Part shown: piece by piece, positions 32,116 through 39,570 of the stretch
Position numbering within the stretch: position 1 is the stretch's first letter
How the letters are laid out: the number at the start of each line of letters is the position of its first letter
The notes under the pieces: model-generated
Databases searched by the model: none
What the model was told of the DNA's origin: nothing
Seen by the model: the letters and a program-made list of their open reading frames with translations, nothing else
Program-made: the position numbers and the translations under genes
NCBI RefSeq assembly: GCF_019166065.1
Contig: NZ_JAHTBN010000005.1
Span: forward strand, 1 to 64,000
Length of the DNA: 64,000 nt
Reading direction: 5' to 3'
Source of the DNA: Candidimonas humi
Lineage (GTDB): Bacteria > Pseudomonadota > Gammaproteobacteria > Burkholderiales > Burkholderiaceae_B

Positions 32116-32212
32116 TGAAGCGAGGGGCATCGAAATACAAGCCTTCGAAGTACCAAAGCTAAAGAAGCACGACCTCTCCGGCCGTGCCGCAAAATCCCCG
32201 CTTCCTTTCAAT

Positions 32213-32326
32213 CGTCTACAGCAGTAGCGGAGGGAATGGGGCACCTCCCGGAGGTGCGTGGGGTATCGCACCGCAGGGAGATGCCCCATTCCAGGCCGCG
32301 GCCAACGAACCCGGCCCGCCGACGCA
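32213..32326 (+). repeat. Dispersed ~113-bp palindromic repeat, copy 5
   Basis: Same orientation as copy 4, 210 bp further on. In the outer stem the left arm has GCACC where other copies have GCGCC, and the right arm has ATGC in place of GCGC, so one pair is compensated (A-T for G-C) and its neighbour is mismatched. The inner stem and loop are identical to copy 4. Confidence 0.9.
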
Positions 32327-32430
32327 TGAATTTCCGAGACCGCGCCACATAAGCGCTAACCACGCAAGCAGGAAAACCAGCGGGAAGCACAGGGCCGCGA
32401 GGCGCCTGCGTCAGCAACTCCCCGGCCCGC

Positions 32431-32449
32431 GCCTATACTGCCTATACTG
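32431..32449 (+). promoter_or_regulatory. Duplicated -10-like element upstream of small lipoprotein gene
   Basis: The 9-mer CCTATACTG occurs twice in tandem, giving two TATACT hexamers (32434-32439 and 32443-32448). They lie about 85-95 bp upstream of the lipoprotein ATG. No good -35 is seen at standard spacing, so an activator or alternative factor may be required. Confidence 0.4.
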
Positions 32450-32490
32450 TAGTAACGCGCTGAAAGATCCCGCGATGTAACACTTTTCCA

Positions 32491-32514
32491 ACCGGCAGAA
32501 CCTTCGCTGCCGGT
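32491..32514 (+). promoter_or_regulatory. 5'UTR hairpin before the small lipoprotein gene
   Basis: Perfect 8-bp stem ACCGGCAG/CTGCCGGT with an 8-nt loop, ending 15 bases before the ATG at 32530. It would lie in the leader and could restrict ribosome access, as no clear Shine-Dalgarno is present. Confidence 0.45.
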
Positions 32515-32529
32515 GCGGGTCCAACCTTC

Positions 32530-32793
32530 ATGAGAAACACCAAGACCGGCGTGGCGAAACGCCTCATATTTTCGCTCTGCGTGTTGGGTGCTCTCGGCGG
32601 CTGTGCGGTCTATCCGACCAGCCCTGGTTACACCTATTACGATGGCTACGGCTATACCGCTCCCGCTCCAGCCTATGTCGGGCCGCCAGTATATTTCGGC
32701 CTGGGCATCTGGGGCGGCGGGCCCTACTACCACGGCTGGCATGGCGGCCGGCGCGGTGGCTGGCACGGTGGCGGCCGCCACTGGCATCGTTGA
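32530..32793 (+). CDS. Small Gly/Tyr/His-rich lipoprotein
   Basis: An 87-residue protein. A basic N-terminus and hydrophobic core end in the lipobox LGALGGC, so Cys25 is probably lipidated. The mature part is low complexity: Tyr/Pro/Gly-rich in the middle (YTYYDGYGYTAP) and Gly/His/Trp/Arg-rich at the C-terminus (HGWHGGRRGGWHGGG), ending HWHR. The histidines could bind metal ions; that is an inference from composition. Similar short lipoproteins are common in proteobacterial genomes without a defined role. The leader carries a strong hairpin. Confidence 0.72.
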   Translation: MRNTKTGVAKRLIFSLCVLGALGGCAVYPTSPGYTYYDGYGYTAPAPAYVGPPVYFGLGIWGGGPYYHGWHGGRRGGWHGGGRHWHR

Positions 32794-32899
32794 TACGCAC
32801 GCATACACCTTGCAGTCCTCCGCCGGACTGCCGAAAAGCCCTGTGCGCCGCGCGCCTGCTGCGCATACGGAACAGCCACGTTCTTCCATCTACTATATT

Positions 32900-32980
32900 T
32901 TGCGCCGGGCTGCCTACGCCGGGCCACCTATATTGCGTCAGGCCATCTCCGTTGCGCCGGGCCATCTACATTGCGCCAGG
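32900..32980. repeat. Degenerate ~16-19-bp tandem repeat
   Basis: About five units of TTGCGCCGGGCCATCTACA type lie between the lipoprotein and Crp/Fnr genes; the 19-bp units at 32934 and 32953 match best. The rest of the 340-bp spacer (32794-33133) has no supportable gene. Confidence 0.6.
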
Positions 32981-33076
32981 CCGAGCCTCCCGACCGATCC
33001 CGCAACGCTCGGCGTGATAGCATGCCCCAAGCCGCACAACAAGCCCTCATGCTTGCCTCAGCCGGAAATCGCGCTT

Positions 33077-33093
33077 TTACTTTTATAAAGTAA
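33077..33093. promoter_or_regulatory. Perfect AT-rich palindrome upstream of Crp/Fnr gene
   Basis: TTACTTTTATAAAGTAA, a 7-3-7 perfect palindrome 41 bases upstream of the regulator's ATG and overlapping a TATAAAG-type -10 candidate. It is a good candidate for autoregulation by the encoded Crp/Fnr-type protein, although it differs from the classical TGTGA/TTGAT half-sites. Confidence 0.5.
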
Positions 33094-33133
33094 TTATGGA
33101 ACAGGGCGGCATCGAATCTGCCTGAAAAAAGAA

Positions 33134-33850
33134 ATGCCGCCCAACGCCCCCTTCGAGATCCTGGCGCGCGCCGAGCAACTGCTGCGCCGGCACGCCTGGC
33201 TGGTCGGCTCCGCGCCCGCCGCCATCGATGCCTTGCTGGCCGGCGCCCGCATCCAGCGACACGAACGCGGCCAATATCTTTTTCACCGCGAAGAAGCCAG
33301 CCACGACGCCTGGCTTGTCGTCGACGGCTTCGTCACCACCGGCGTCGCGGGGCCGGACGGCAAGGCCTATACATCCCACTGGTTCGGCGCGGGCGCAGTG
33401 CTCAACATCGTCTCGGCCATGGACGCGCAGTCCGCCATCCACGACTGCATCGCCCGCACCGATTCCATCTCCGTGCAGATCAAAGGCTGTGCCTTGCAGG
33501 CCTTCCTGGACCAGCATCCTGGCGCAAAAGACGCCATCTTGCGCTACCTCTGCGGGCGCATACGCTATCTGCAGCGCCTGGTGCGCGAATCGGCGCTGGC
33601 CACGCTGCGCGCCCGTTGCGCCCAGGTGCTGGTGGACCTGGCCGACGAGCACGGCATCGGGCAGGACGACGGCGTGCGGCTGGCGTTCAGCCTCACGCAG
33701 GAATCGCTCGGCGAGATGCTGGGCTGCACGCGGCAAAGCGTGAACAAGGAATTGCAGCGCTTCGAACGCGAGGGGCTGATACGCCTTACCCGATCCTGCT
33801 GCGTGTTGCTGGAGCGCGCCAGGCTGGACGCCATCGCCTTCGCGGGTTAA
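33134..33850 (+). CDS. Crp/Fnr family transcriptional regulator
   Basis: A 238-residue protein. A cyclic-nucleotide-binding-like beta barrel occupies ~20-135 (RHERGQYLFHREEASHDAWLVVDGFV; SHWFGAGAVLNI in two strands). A dimerisation helix follows (~135-165), and a C-terminal winged helix at 170-235 contains LTQESLGEMLGCTRQSVNKELQRFEREGLI. No N-terminal Cys cluster for an Fe-S centre is present, so it is not an FNR-type oxygen sensor; ligand unknown. It is transcribed toward the 2-hydroxyacid dehydrogenase gene 64 bp downstream and may be co-transcribed with it. Confidence 0.88.
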   Translation: MPPNAPFEILARAEQLLRRHAWLVGSAPAAIDALLAGARIQRHERGQYLFHREEASHDAWLVVDGFVTTGVAGPDGKAYTSHWFGAGAVLNIVSAMDAQSAIHDCIARTDSISVQIKGCALQAFLDQHPGAKDAILRYLCGRIRYLQRLVRESALATLRARCAQVLVDLADEHGIGQDDGVRLAFSLTQESLGEMLGCTRQSVNKELQRFEREGLIRLTRSCCVLLERARLDAIAFAG

Positions 33851-33914
33851 CCACTAGCGCTGTACCCTGCAAGTGTCGGGAAATTGACTGACGGGCGGGC
33901 AGCCGCAGTCAATA

Positions 33915-34922
33915 ATGGCGGCCATGACAAACACTGCACCTGCCCCTCACGGCGCGGCCGCGCCCGTCAAGATCTTCTACCTGGCCATCGGCACGCCCGA
34001 ACTCTATGCCGTGGCGCGCAGTTATGTGCCTGCGGGCATGGAGCTCGTCACGCTCGATTCGGCCGACCGCGCCGAGTCGCTCGCCAAGATTCGCGATTGC
34101 GAAGTGGTGATCGTCGGCACCCGCAAGCTCGACCGCGAACTCATCGAGGCCGCGCCCCGGCTGCGCCTGGCCGTGCACCAGGGCGTGGGCTACCACGACA
34201 CCATGGACGTGCCCGCCCTTCGGGAACGCGGTATTCCCGTAGCCGTTACCCCCAACGGCACTCCGCAGACGGTTTCCGAGCACGCCGTGATGCTCATGCT
34301 TTCGGCCTGCCGACTTTTGCCATACGCGGATGCCGAACTGCGTGCCGGCCGCTACCACGTCAATGCGCTGCGCCTGCAGTCGCAGACGCTGGCCGGCAAG
34401 ACGATAGGCTACGTTGGCATGGGCCGGATCGGCCAGGCCACCGCGCGCCGGCTGCTGGGCTGGGAGACTCGCGGCATCTATACCGACCCTGTCGCGCTCG
34501 ACGCCGGGCACGAGCAGGCCTTGCAGCTCGAGCGCGTGGACCTGGACACCTTGCTGGCGCGCGCCGACATCGTGACGCTGCACGTGCCGCTCACCGAAGG
34601 CACGCATCATCTGATCGACGCCGGGGCCCTGGCGCGCATGAAGCGCGGCGCCGTACTGGTGAACACCGCCCGCGGCCCGGTGATGGATGAAGACGCCGTG
34701 GCCGATGCACTGGCTTCGGGTCATCTGGGAGCCCTGGGCACCGACGTTTATCGCCATGAACCCGTGCCCGGCGACCATTGCCTGACCCCTTATCCGAATA
34801 CCGTGCTCACGCCGCATATCGCCGCAGCCACGCGCGACACCTACGCCCGCAAGATGGAAGGCGTCTTCGCCAACATTGCCCGCTACTACGCAGGGGAGAG
34901 CCTGCTCGAACAGGTGCTGTGA
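33915..34922 (+). CDS. D-isomer-specific 2-hydroxyacid dehydrogenase
   Basis: A 335-residue NAD(P)-dependent dehydrogenase. The catalytic domain halves (~18-115 and ~300-335) flank the nucleotide-binding domain, with the Rossmann glycine motif GYVGMGRIGQATARRL. Catalytic residues are Arg in VNTARGPVMDE, Glu in VYRHEPVPG, and His in LTPHIAAATRD. The HQGVGYHDTMDV block is the substrate loop. An alternative ATG is three codons downstream (33924). Without further neighbours the substrate cannot be assigned (glycerate, phosphoglycerate or hydroxypyruvate-type are typical). Confidence 0.87.
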   Translation: MAAMTNTAPAPHGAAAPVKIFYLAIGTPELYAVARSYVPAGMELVTLDSADRAESLAKIRDCEVVIVGTRKLDRELIEAAPRLRLAVHQGVGYHDTMDVPALRERGIPVAVTPNGTPQTVSEHAVMLMLSACRLLPYADAELRAGRYHVNALRLQSQTLAGKTIGYVGMGRIGQATARRLLGWETRGIYTDPVALDAGHEQALQLERVDLDTLLARADIVTLHVPLTEGTHHLIDAGALARMKRGAVLVNTARGPVMDEDAVADALASGHLGALGTDVYRHEPVPGDHCLTPYPNTVLTPHIAAATRDTYARKMEGVFANIARYYAGESLLEQVL

Positions 34923-35011
34923 CTCGCGTGAGTGCCGGTTCGCGCGCTGCGGATCCTGTGTCCAGGCCTTAAAATCGGGGACCGATATTGGATTCGAGGC
35001 CTGCCCGCGAC

Positions 35012-35428
35012 ATGGAAATACGCTCTTACCGACCCAGTGATGAAGATGCAGTGATTGCGCTGTGGCGCGAGGCCGGGCTGCTGCGGCCCTGGAACGATCC
35101 GAAGCGCGACATCGAGCGCAAGCTGACCGAGCAGCCCGAACTGTTCCTGGTCTGCGAGACCGGAGGCAAGCTGGCAGGCACCGCGATGGTGGGGTATGAC
35201 GGCCATCGCGGCTGGGTCTACTACCTGGCCGTGGCAGAGTCGCAGCGCGGCCGGGCCATGGGCACTGCGCTGATGCAGCGTGCCGAGCAACTGCTGATCG
35301 AACGGGGCTGCCCGAAGCTGAGCCTGATGGTACGCAGCAGCAATGCCGCCGTGTTGAAGTTCTACGAGTCGCTGGGATACGCCCGGGACGAGGTCGTGAC
35401 CCTGGGCCGGCGCCTGATACCCGACTGA
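35012..35428 (+). CDS. GNAT acetyltransferase (YpeA-like)
   Basis: A 138-residue single-domain acetyltransferase. It starts MEIRSYRPSDEDAVIALW, a typical YpeA N-terminus. Motif A (acetyl-CoA pyrophosphate loop) is VAESQRGRAMGTALM, and the C-terminal KFYESLGYARDEV block is motif B. The acceptor substrate is not predictable. It converges on the methyltransferase gene; nothing recognisable lies in the 150-bp spacer. Confidence 0.88.
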   Translation: MEIRSYRPSDEDAVIALWREAGLLRPWNDPKRDIERKLTEQPELFLVCETGGKLAGTAMVGYDGHRGWVYYLAVAESQRGRAMGTALMQRAEQLLIERGCPKLSLMVRSSNAAVLKFYESLGYARDEVVTLGRRLIPD

Positions 35429-35578
35429 CGGCGTAGCTGGGCGCGAAGTTGCGCATGGGGCAGGGCCGGGCCCTTGTCCCGCCTGGCCCCGAAGCAAACC
35501 GTGCATGGCAGCGCCGGCATTCCCGCCGAAAGGCCGGCTTACGCGCTGCCGGGAGCACGCTTCGGGAAAGATTTGCGA

Positions 35579-36340
35579 TCAGGCGTGGCGCGCCTGGATC
35601 CAGGCGGTGTCGCTGGAAAACGTGCGGTCGGGCTGGATCGCGAAGTATTCGCGGGCTTCTTGCGGCAGGGCGTCCATGGTCGCATGCAGCGCGGCCACGC
35701 GCGGCGCCGGCGTGCCGATGCGGCGCACCCAGCTTTCGAATTCCAGTTTCAGCTTCCACGAATCGCTGTTCGTGACTTCGAGCCCCGCCGCGGCCAGCAT
35801 GGCGCGCCATTCCGACAGCCGGTAGTCGCGCACGTGCGAGGCGTCGCGCAGCAGTTCTATGGTCTGCAGCGCCGTGTCGTACAGCGGGGTTTCGGGCGCG
35901 ATCACGTCTATGATCACCAGAGTGCCCGCGGGCGCCAGCACCCGCGCCATTTCCCTGGTCGAGGCGCCCATGTCCATCCAGTGGTGGGCGGAATAGCGGC
36001 TCACTACCAGGTCGAAGGCATGGTCGTCGAAGGGCAGTTGCTGGACCGAGCCCTGCAGCGTGGCGAGCTTGTCCAGCCCGCGTTTCGCGGCCTCGGCGCG
36101 TACTACGCCGAGCATTTCTTCCGAAAGATCGTAGGCCACTACTTCCGCGGGAGCGGCCGCGGCTACGGCATAGCTGGCGTGGCCGCCGCCACAGCCCAGG
36201 TCGAGCACGCGGCGTGGCTGCAGGCTTGCGGCCAGCGCGCCCAGACGCTCGAGATCACTGCCCTGCGCGTGCACGGCACTGGTCAGGTAGTTTGCGGCCA
36301 TGGTGCCGAATTGGCGGTTCACCAGATTGTGTTGGTCCAT
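35579..36340 (-). CDS. Class I SAM-dependent methyltransferase
   Basis: A 253-residue Methyltransf_11-type enzyme. SAM motif I is VLDLGCGGGHASYAV; motif II is AYDLSEEMLGVVRAEAAKRG, with the acidic residue for the ribose; SRYSAHHWMDM and LAPAGTLVIIDVIAPE follow. It resembles UbiE/YcgJ-type methyltransferases. The ATG before DQHNLVNRQFG was chosen because the upstream extension is Pro/Arg-rich and unlike the family. AGGAG lies 11 bases upstream. Substrate unknown. Confidence 0.85.
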   Translation of the reverse strand: MDQHNLVNRQFGTMAANYLTSAVHAQGSDLERLGALAASLQPRRVLDLGCGGGHASYAVAAAAPAEVVAYDLSEEMLGVVRAEAAKRGLDKLATLQGSVQQLPFDDHAFDLVVSRYSAHHWMDMGASTREMARVLAPAGTLVIIDVIAPETPLYDTALQTIELLRDASHVRDYRLSEWRAMLAAAGLEVTNSDSWKLKLEFESWVRRIGTPAPRVAALHATMDALPQEAREYFAIQPDRTFSSDTAWIQARHA

Positions 36341-36692
36341 ATTGTGGGGGCTCCTGCGTGTTCGGTGTGGCCTGTTGCGCGCGCCTGGCGATTCCTGGCT
36401 TGCAATCGGGGAGGGCCTGGCGATGGGCCGGTCTGCCGGCTGCGGCGCAAAGGTACAGGCATAGAAGCCTATGCACAATCCGCAGCCGCGGCAAGCCCAT
36501 TGCAGATACTAGTATTGCTGCTGCTACGCTGAGGGCCCCGAAGCCGCTTGCGCCTTCGGGATCACGCCTTTGCCTGTGCGGCGCTTCGTGGCGGAGCCGC
36601 CCAGGGTTTTGTCGGCATGAGATCGCACCCGCGCGTGGTGCGTTTGGGGCGGCGCGCAAGAAGCCGTTCCTGGACGGGAAAGGGCGTGCGAA
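36341..36692. other. Spacer, no supportable gene
   Basis: A 352-bp gap between the EamA gene stop and the methyltransferase start, both on the minus strand. It contains a 7-bp stem CCCGAAG/CTTCGGG at 36537-36560 and an AT-richer patch at 36503-36530, which may be the methyltransferase promoter. A short minus-strand frame (MPTKPWAAPPRS...) ends in a stop but shows no family signature. Confidence 0.4.
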
Positions 36693-37610
36693 TCAGACCA
36701 CGCTCGGCCTCTTCCTGCGTCCGTCGTGCGTCACCAGGAAGATCCCGGCCGCGGCCAGCAGCATGCCGGGCCACGCGGGCGGAGGTATGGTCTCGCCTAG
36801 TGTCGCGTAGGCGATCAGGGCCGTAACCGGCGGCACCAGGAAGAACAGCGCCGACACCCTCGAGGCCTCGCCGTGGCGGTACATGGCCAGCAGCAAGGTG
36901 ATGGCGACGATGGAATTGGCCAGTGCCAGGTACGCCAGGGCCAGCAGCAAGGATGTGGTCCACACGATGTGCATGGGTTCCAGCGCCGCGGCCAGCGGCA
37001 GCGTCACCGCCAGGCCCACGGCGTACTGGATCAGGTTCGCGGCGATCGGATGGACGTCGGTGCCGTAGCGCCGTTCCCATAGCGTGGCGGCGGTGATCGC
37101 CAGCAGCGCCGCGCAGGCATACAGCAGCCCGGCCCTGGATGCCACGGCCACGTCCGATTTCGAGACTATGACCAGCGCGGCCCCGGCCACGCCCAGCAGC
37201 AGTCCCGCCCAGCGGCGCCGGCTGATGCGCTCGCCGGCAAAGAAGGGGGCCAGCAGCCCGATGAGCAGGGGCTGCAGGGACGTGATCAAGGCCAGGGCCC
37301 CGGCGGAAATCCCGTGCTTGAACGACAGGTAGGTGAAAGAAAAATATCCGGCCTGCAGCAGCAGGCCGACCATGGCGACCCGGCCCCAGGCCTGCAGCGT
37401 GCGCGGCCAGCGCGGACGCAACACCAGGGCCAGCGGCGCCAGCACCGCCAGCACCACCGCATAGCGCAAGGCCAGGAAAGTCAGAGGATCGGAATGAACA
37501 AGCCCGACTTTCAGGACGATGAAGCCGGTGCACCAGAGCAGCAGGAATATTGCCGGGGCGGCCCCGAGCCAACGGGGAGGAGGGGCGTCGCGCATGGCGG
37601 GGGGCGGCAT
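36693..37610 (-). CDS. EamA/DMT superfamily exporter
   Basis: A 305-residue, ten-helix membrane protein made of two EamA repeats (~15-150 and ~160-295). The first repeat has FLLLWCTGFIVLKVGL and GAGLAL-like SAGALALITSLQPLLIGLLAP; the second has VPPVTALIAYATLGETIPP. Such proteins typically export metabolites or amino acids. An alternative ATG is five codons in (37595). The C-terminus is basic. Confidence 0.88.
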   Translation of the reverse strand: MPPPAMRDAPPPRWLGAAPAIFLLLWCTGFIVLKVGLVHSDPLTFLALRYAVVLAVLAPLALVLRPRWPRTLQAWGRVAMVGLLLQAGYFSFTYLSFKHGISAGALALITSLQPLLIGLLAPFFAGERISRRRWAGLLLGVAGAALVIVSKSDVAVASRAGLLYACAALLAITAATLWERRYGTDVHPIAANLIQYAVGLAVTLPLAAALEPMHIVWTTSLLLALAYLALANSIVAITLLLAMYRHGEASRVSALFFLVPPVTALIAYATLGETIPPPAWPGMLLAAAGIFLVTHDGRRKRPSVV

Positions 37611-37750
37611 GTTCCGGGATTTCAGGGCTGGAGAGGCGGAAAGTCAGAATCGCATAGTAACCGGCCGTCCCGCCAGGTGCATTTCCGGCCGTAGACGGTC
37701 TCGTGCGGGCCGGCGGGAACTCGCGGGAACTCGCCGCGGGCGATGCTGCT

Positions 37751-38338
37751 TCAGACGGGGGGTATGCCGCGCCGCTCGCGCATGGCGCGGCCTATGCGTG
37801 CCAGTTCTTCGTCGCTGAGCAGCCGCGCCGCCATCGGCAGCAACTCGTCTTCCTCGAAGCGTATGTGACGCTCGTAGAGCGCGGCGAAGGCTTCGACGTC
37901 GGCTGCGGGCAGGGCGCTCGAGGCGTCCGGCGCCGTGGCGCCGGCATTGCCGTTTTCATGTGCCGCACCGGCTATGGCCTGCAGGCGCGGGCGCAAGCGG
38001 GCCCAGGCTGTTTCGAGTTCGCGGTGTTCGTCACGCAGCCCCTGGGTCATGCCCTTCAGGCATACCGGATCCGAACCGGCCATGGATTCGAGCAGGGCAG
38101 GAAACAGGTCTTGCTCTTCGTCGGCATGGTGCTGCGGCGCGGCCGTATCGAAATAACGCAGCACACCGGCCGCCGCGCTGCGCGCCGGCTCGTCCACGCC
38201 ATGTCCGGCCAGGTGCGCGGCCAGGCGCCGCAAGGTATTGCACTGGCGCTCGATGCGGATATGGCAGGCGGCCAGCATTTCCAGCGGCGCTTCGGTGCTG
38301 GCGGCCGGAGACGTGAAGCCGGGGATCGAAATATTCAT
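37751..38338 (-). CDS. Hemerythrin HHE domain protein
   Basis: A 195-residue four-helix-bundle protein with the spaced His/Glu ligands of the hemerythrin cation-binding domain: CHIRIERQ (helix 1), PQHHADEEQDLFPAL (helix 2), RDEHRELE (helix 3) and YERHIRFEEDELLP (helix 4). These form a di-iron site that can bind oxygen, NO or iron. An Ala/Gly/Asn-rich insert of about 20 residues separates helices 3 and 4. No signal peptide is present, so it is cytosolic. It is an isolated gene next to the EamA gene on the same strand. Confidence 0.88.
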   Translation of the reverse strand: MNISIPGFTSPAASTEAPLEMLAACHIRIERQCNTLRRLAAHLAGHGVDEPARSAAAGVLRYFDTAAPQHHADEEQDLFPALLESMAGSDPVCLKGMTQGLRDEHRELETAWARLRPRLQAIAGAAHENGNAGATAPDASSALPAADVEAFAALYERHIRFEEDELLPMAARLLSDEELARIGRAMRERRGIPPV

Positions 38339-38496
38339 GGGTCGGGCCTCGCTGCGTGTATCGGCGTGCAGCGCATTGCGCCGCCGCTGCTTCCATCATA
38401 AACCTTGCGGTCGGGCCTCGTGCCGTGCTGCGGCGTCTATGTGGATGTAGAGATCCCACGGCCGCGCCGCCGGCGTCGGGCTTGCCGATGCGGCGT

Positions 38497-39381
38497 TCAG
38501 GTCCGCGCCGACAGGGTCGCGTAGCGTTCGAAAATCATCGCGGTGACTTCTTGCAGGCGATGGTCGCGGCGCTCCACCATGCCGATGTCGCGGCTCACTT
38601 GTCCCAGCTCGGGCGGCAGGGGCAGGGTGCGCAAGCCCGTGGCTTCCTGCCAGCGCATGGTGTGCAGCAGGGGCAGCACGGTGATGCCCACGTCATGCCG
38701 CACCAGGTCCAGCACCTGCTCTATGGCGTTGAGCTCCAGGAAGTCGTCGGGCGTCACGCCCAGCTTCCTGAGCACGCGCTCGACCTGGGCCCCGGTGTGC
38801 TGGCTGCGGTCGAAGCGCAGGAACGGATGGGTGCGCAGCAGCTCCCTGGGGTCGTCGCCGATGACCCGGGTGGATGCGATTAGGCAGACCGGTTCCTGGT
38901 ACAGGCGTTTCCAGCGCGTGCCGGGCGGCGTCTTGCCCGCGCCCACCACCAGCGCCGCGTCGATCTCGCCGTTTTCCACCTTGTGGCACAGCTCGCGGGA
39001 CTTGCCCGAAGACAGGCGTATCGTCAGGTCGCGATGTTCGCTCTTGAGTTGCGACACGATGCGCGCCAGAGTGCTCATGCAAGAGACGATGGCGCCGATG
39101 CTCAGGGTGCCGGCGTAGGTGCCGGGCGGCGGGCGCGGGGTGCGGATGCGGTCGTAGATTTCCAGCAGCTGCTCGATTTCCGGCAGCAGCTCGCGCCCGG
39201 CTGCATTGAGCGTGGCCAGCCGCCCGCTGCGGTCGAACAGCGGGCGGCCCAGCTCGGTTTCCAGGGCGCGCATTTGCAGGCTCACCGCAGCCTGGGTCAG
39301 CGCCACCTGTTCGGCAGCATCCGAAAAAGAACCGCGCCGGGCTACGGCGACAAAGGTGCGCAGGTAGCGGATCGAGCTCAT
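38497..39381 (-). CDS. LysR family regulator, divergent from ggt
   Basis: A 294-residue LysR protein. The N-terminal helix-turn-helix has FVAVARRGSFSDAAEQVALTQAAVSLQMRALE in consecutive helices; the linker and CbpL-like effector domain follow (LSIGAIVSCMSTLARIV; VRHDVGITVLPLL). It is divergently transcribed from the gamma-glutamyltransferase gene, with a perfect AT-rich palindrome in the 189-bp spacer. It therefore probably controls the ggt-gsi gene set. The inducer might be glutathione, a gamma-glutamyl peptide or sulfur status, which is inference only. Confidence 0.9.
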   Translation of the reverse strand: MSSIRYLRTFVAVARRGSFSDAAEQVALTQAAVSLQMRALETELGRPLFDRSGRLATLNAAGRELLPEIEQLLEIYDRIRTPRPPPGTYAGTLSIGAIVSCMSTLARIVSQLKSEHRDLTIRLSSGKSRELCHKVENGEIDAALVVGAGKTPPGTRWKRLYQEPVCLIASTRVIGDDPRELLRTHPFLRFDRSQHTGAQVERVLRKLGVTPDDFLELNAIEQVLDLVRHDVGITVLPLLHTMRWQEATGLRTLPLPPELGQVSRDIGMVERRDHRLQEVTAMIFERYATLSART

Positions 39382-39409
39382 AAAAAAAACTTGAGAGACA
39401 AATATTAAA

Positions 39410-39425
39410 ATTAAATTGATTTAAT
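39410..39425. promoter_or_regulatory. LysR-type operator in the lysR-ggt divergent spacer
   Basis: ATTAAATTGATTTAAT is a perfect 7-2-7 palindrome and fits the T-N11-A LysR box. It lies 29 bp upstream of the LysR start and 146 bp upstream of ggt, which suits autorepression and upstream activation. Confidence 0.6.
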
Positions 39426-39570
39426 GAGTCAGTAATAGTAGCTTATCGAGGCCTGTACGCTCGACGGGCGGGCATCTGTTTGCCCGCAGGCTCGGCGCCG
39501 CTATTCAAGCGGACAGGCCCCTAATTTTCATAAACAGGACGCCGGCATAGGCCGGATAGCAGGCTGACAC

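Noticed and set aside
26483..32326. Peptide-like frames in the repeats (GGNGAPPGGAWGIAP type)
   Set aside because: They arise because all copies share the same DNA. Starts, Shine-Dalgarno sites and continuation differ, and indels shift the frame, so the conservation is at the nucleic-acid level.
26483..32326. Repeat copies as a CRISPR array
   Set aside because: Copies are long, in both orientations, irregularly spaced and separated by genes; no cas genes are present.
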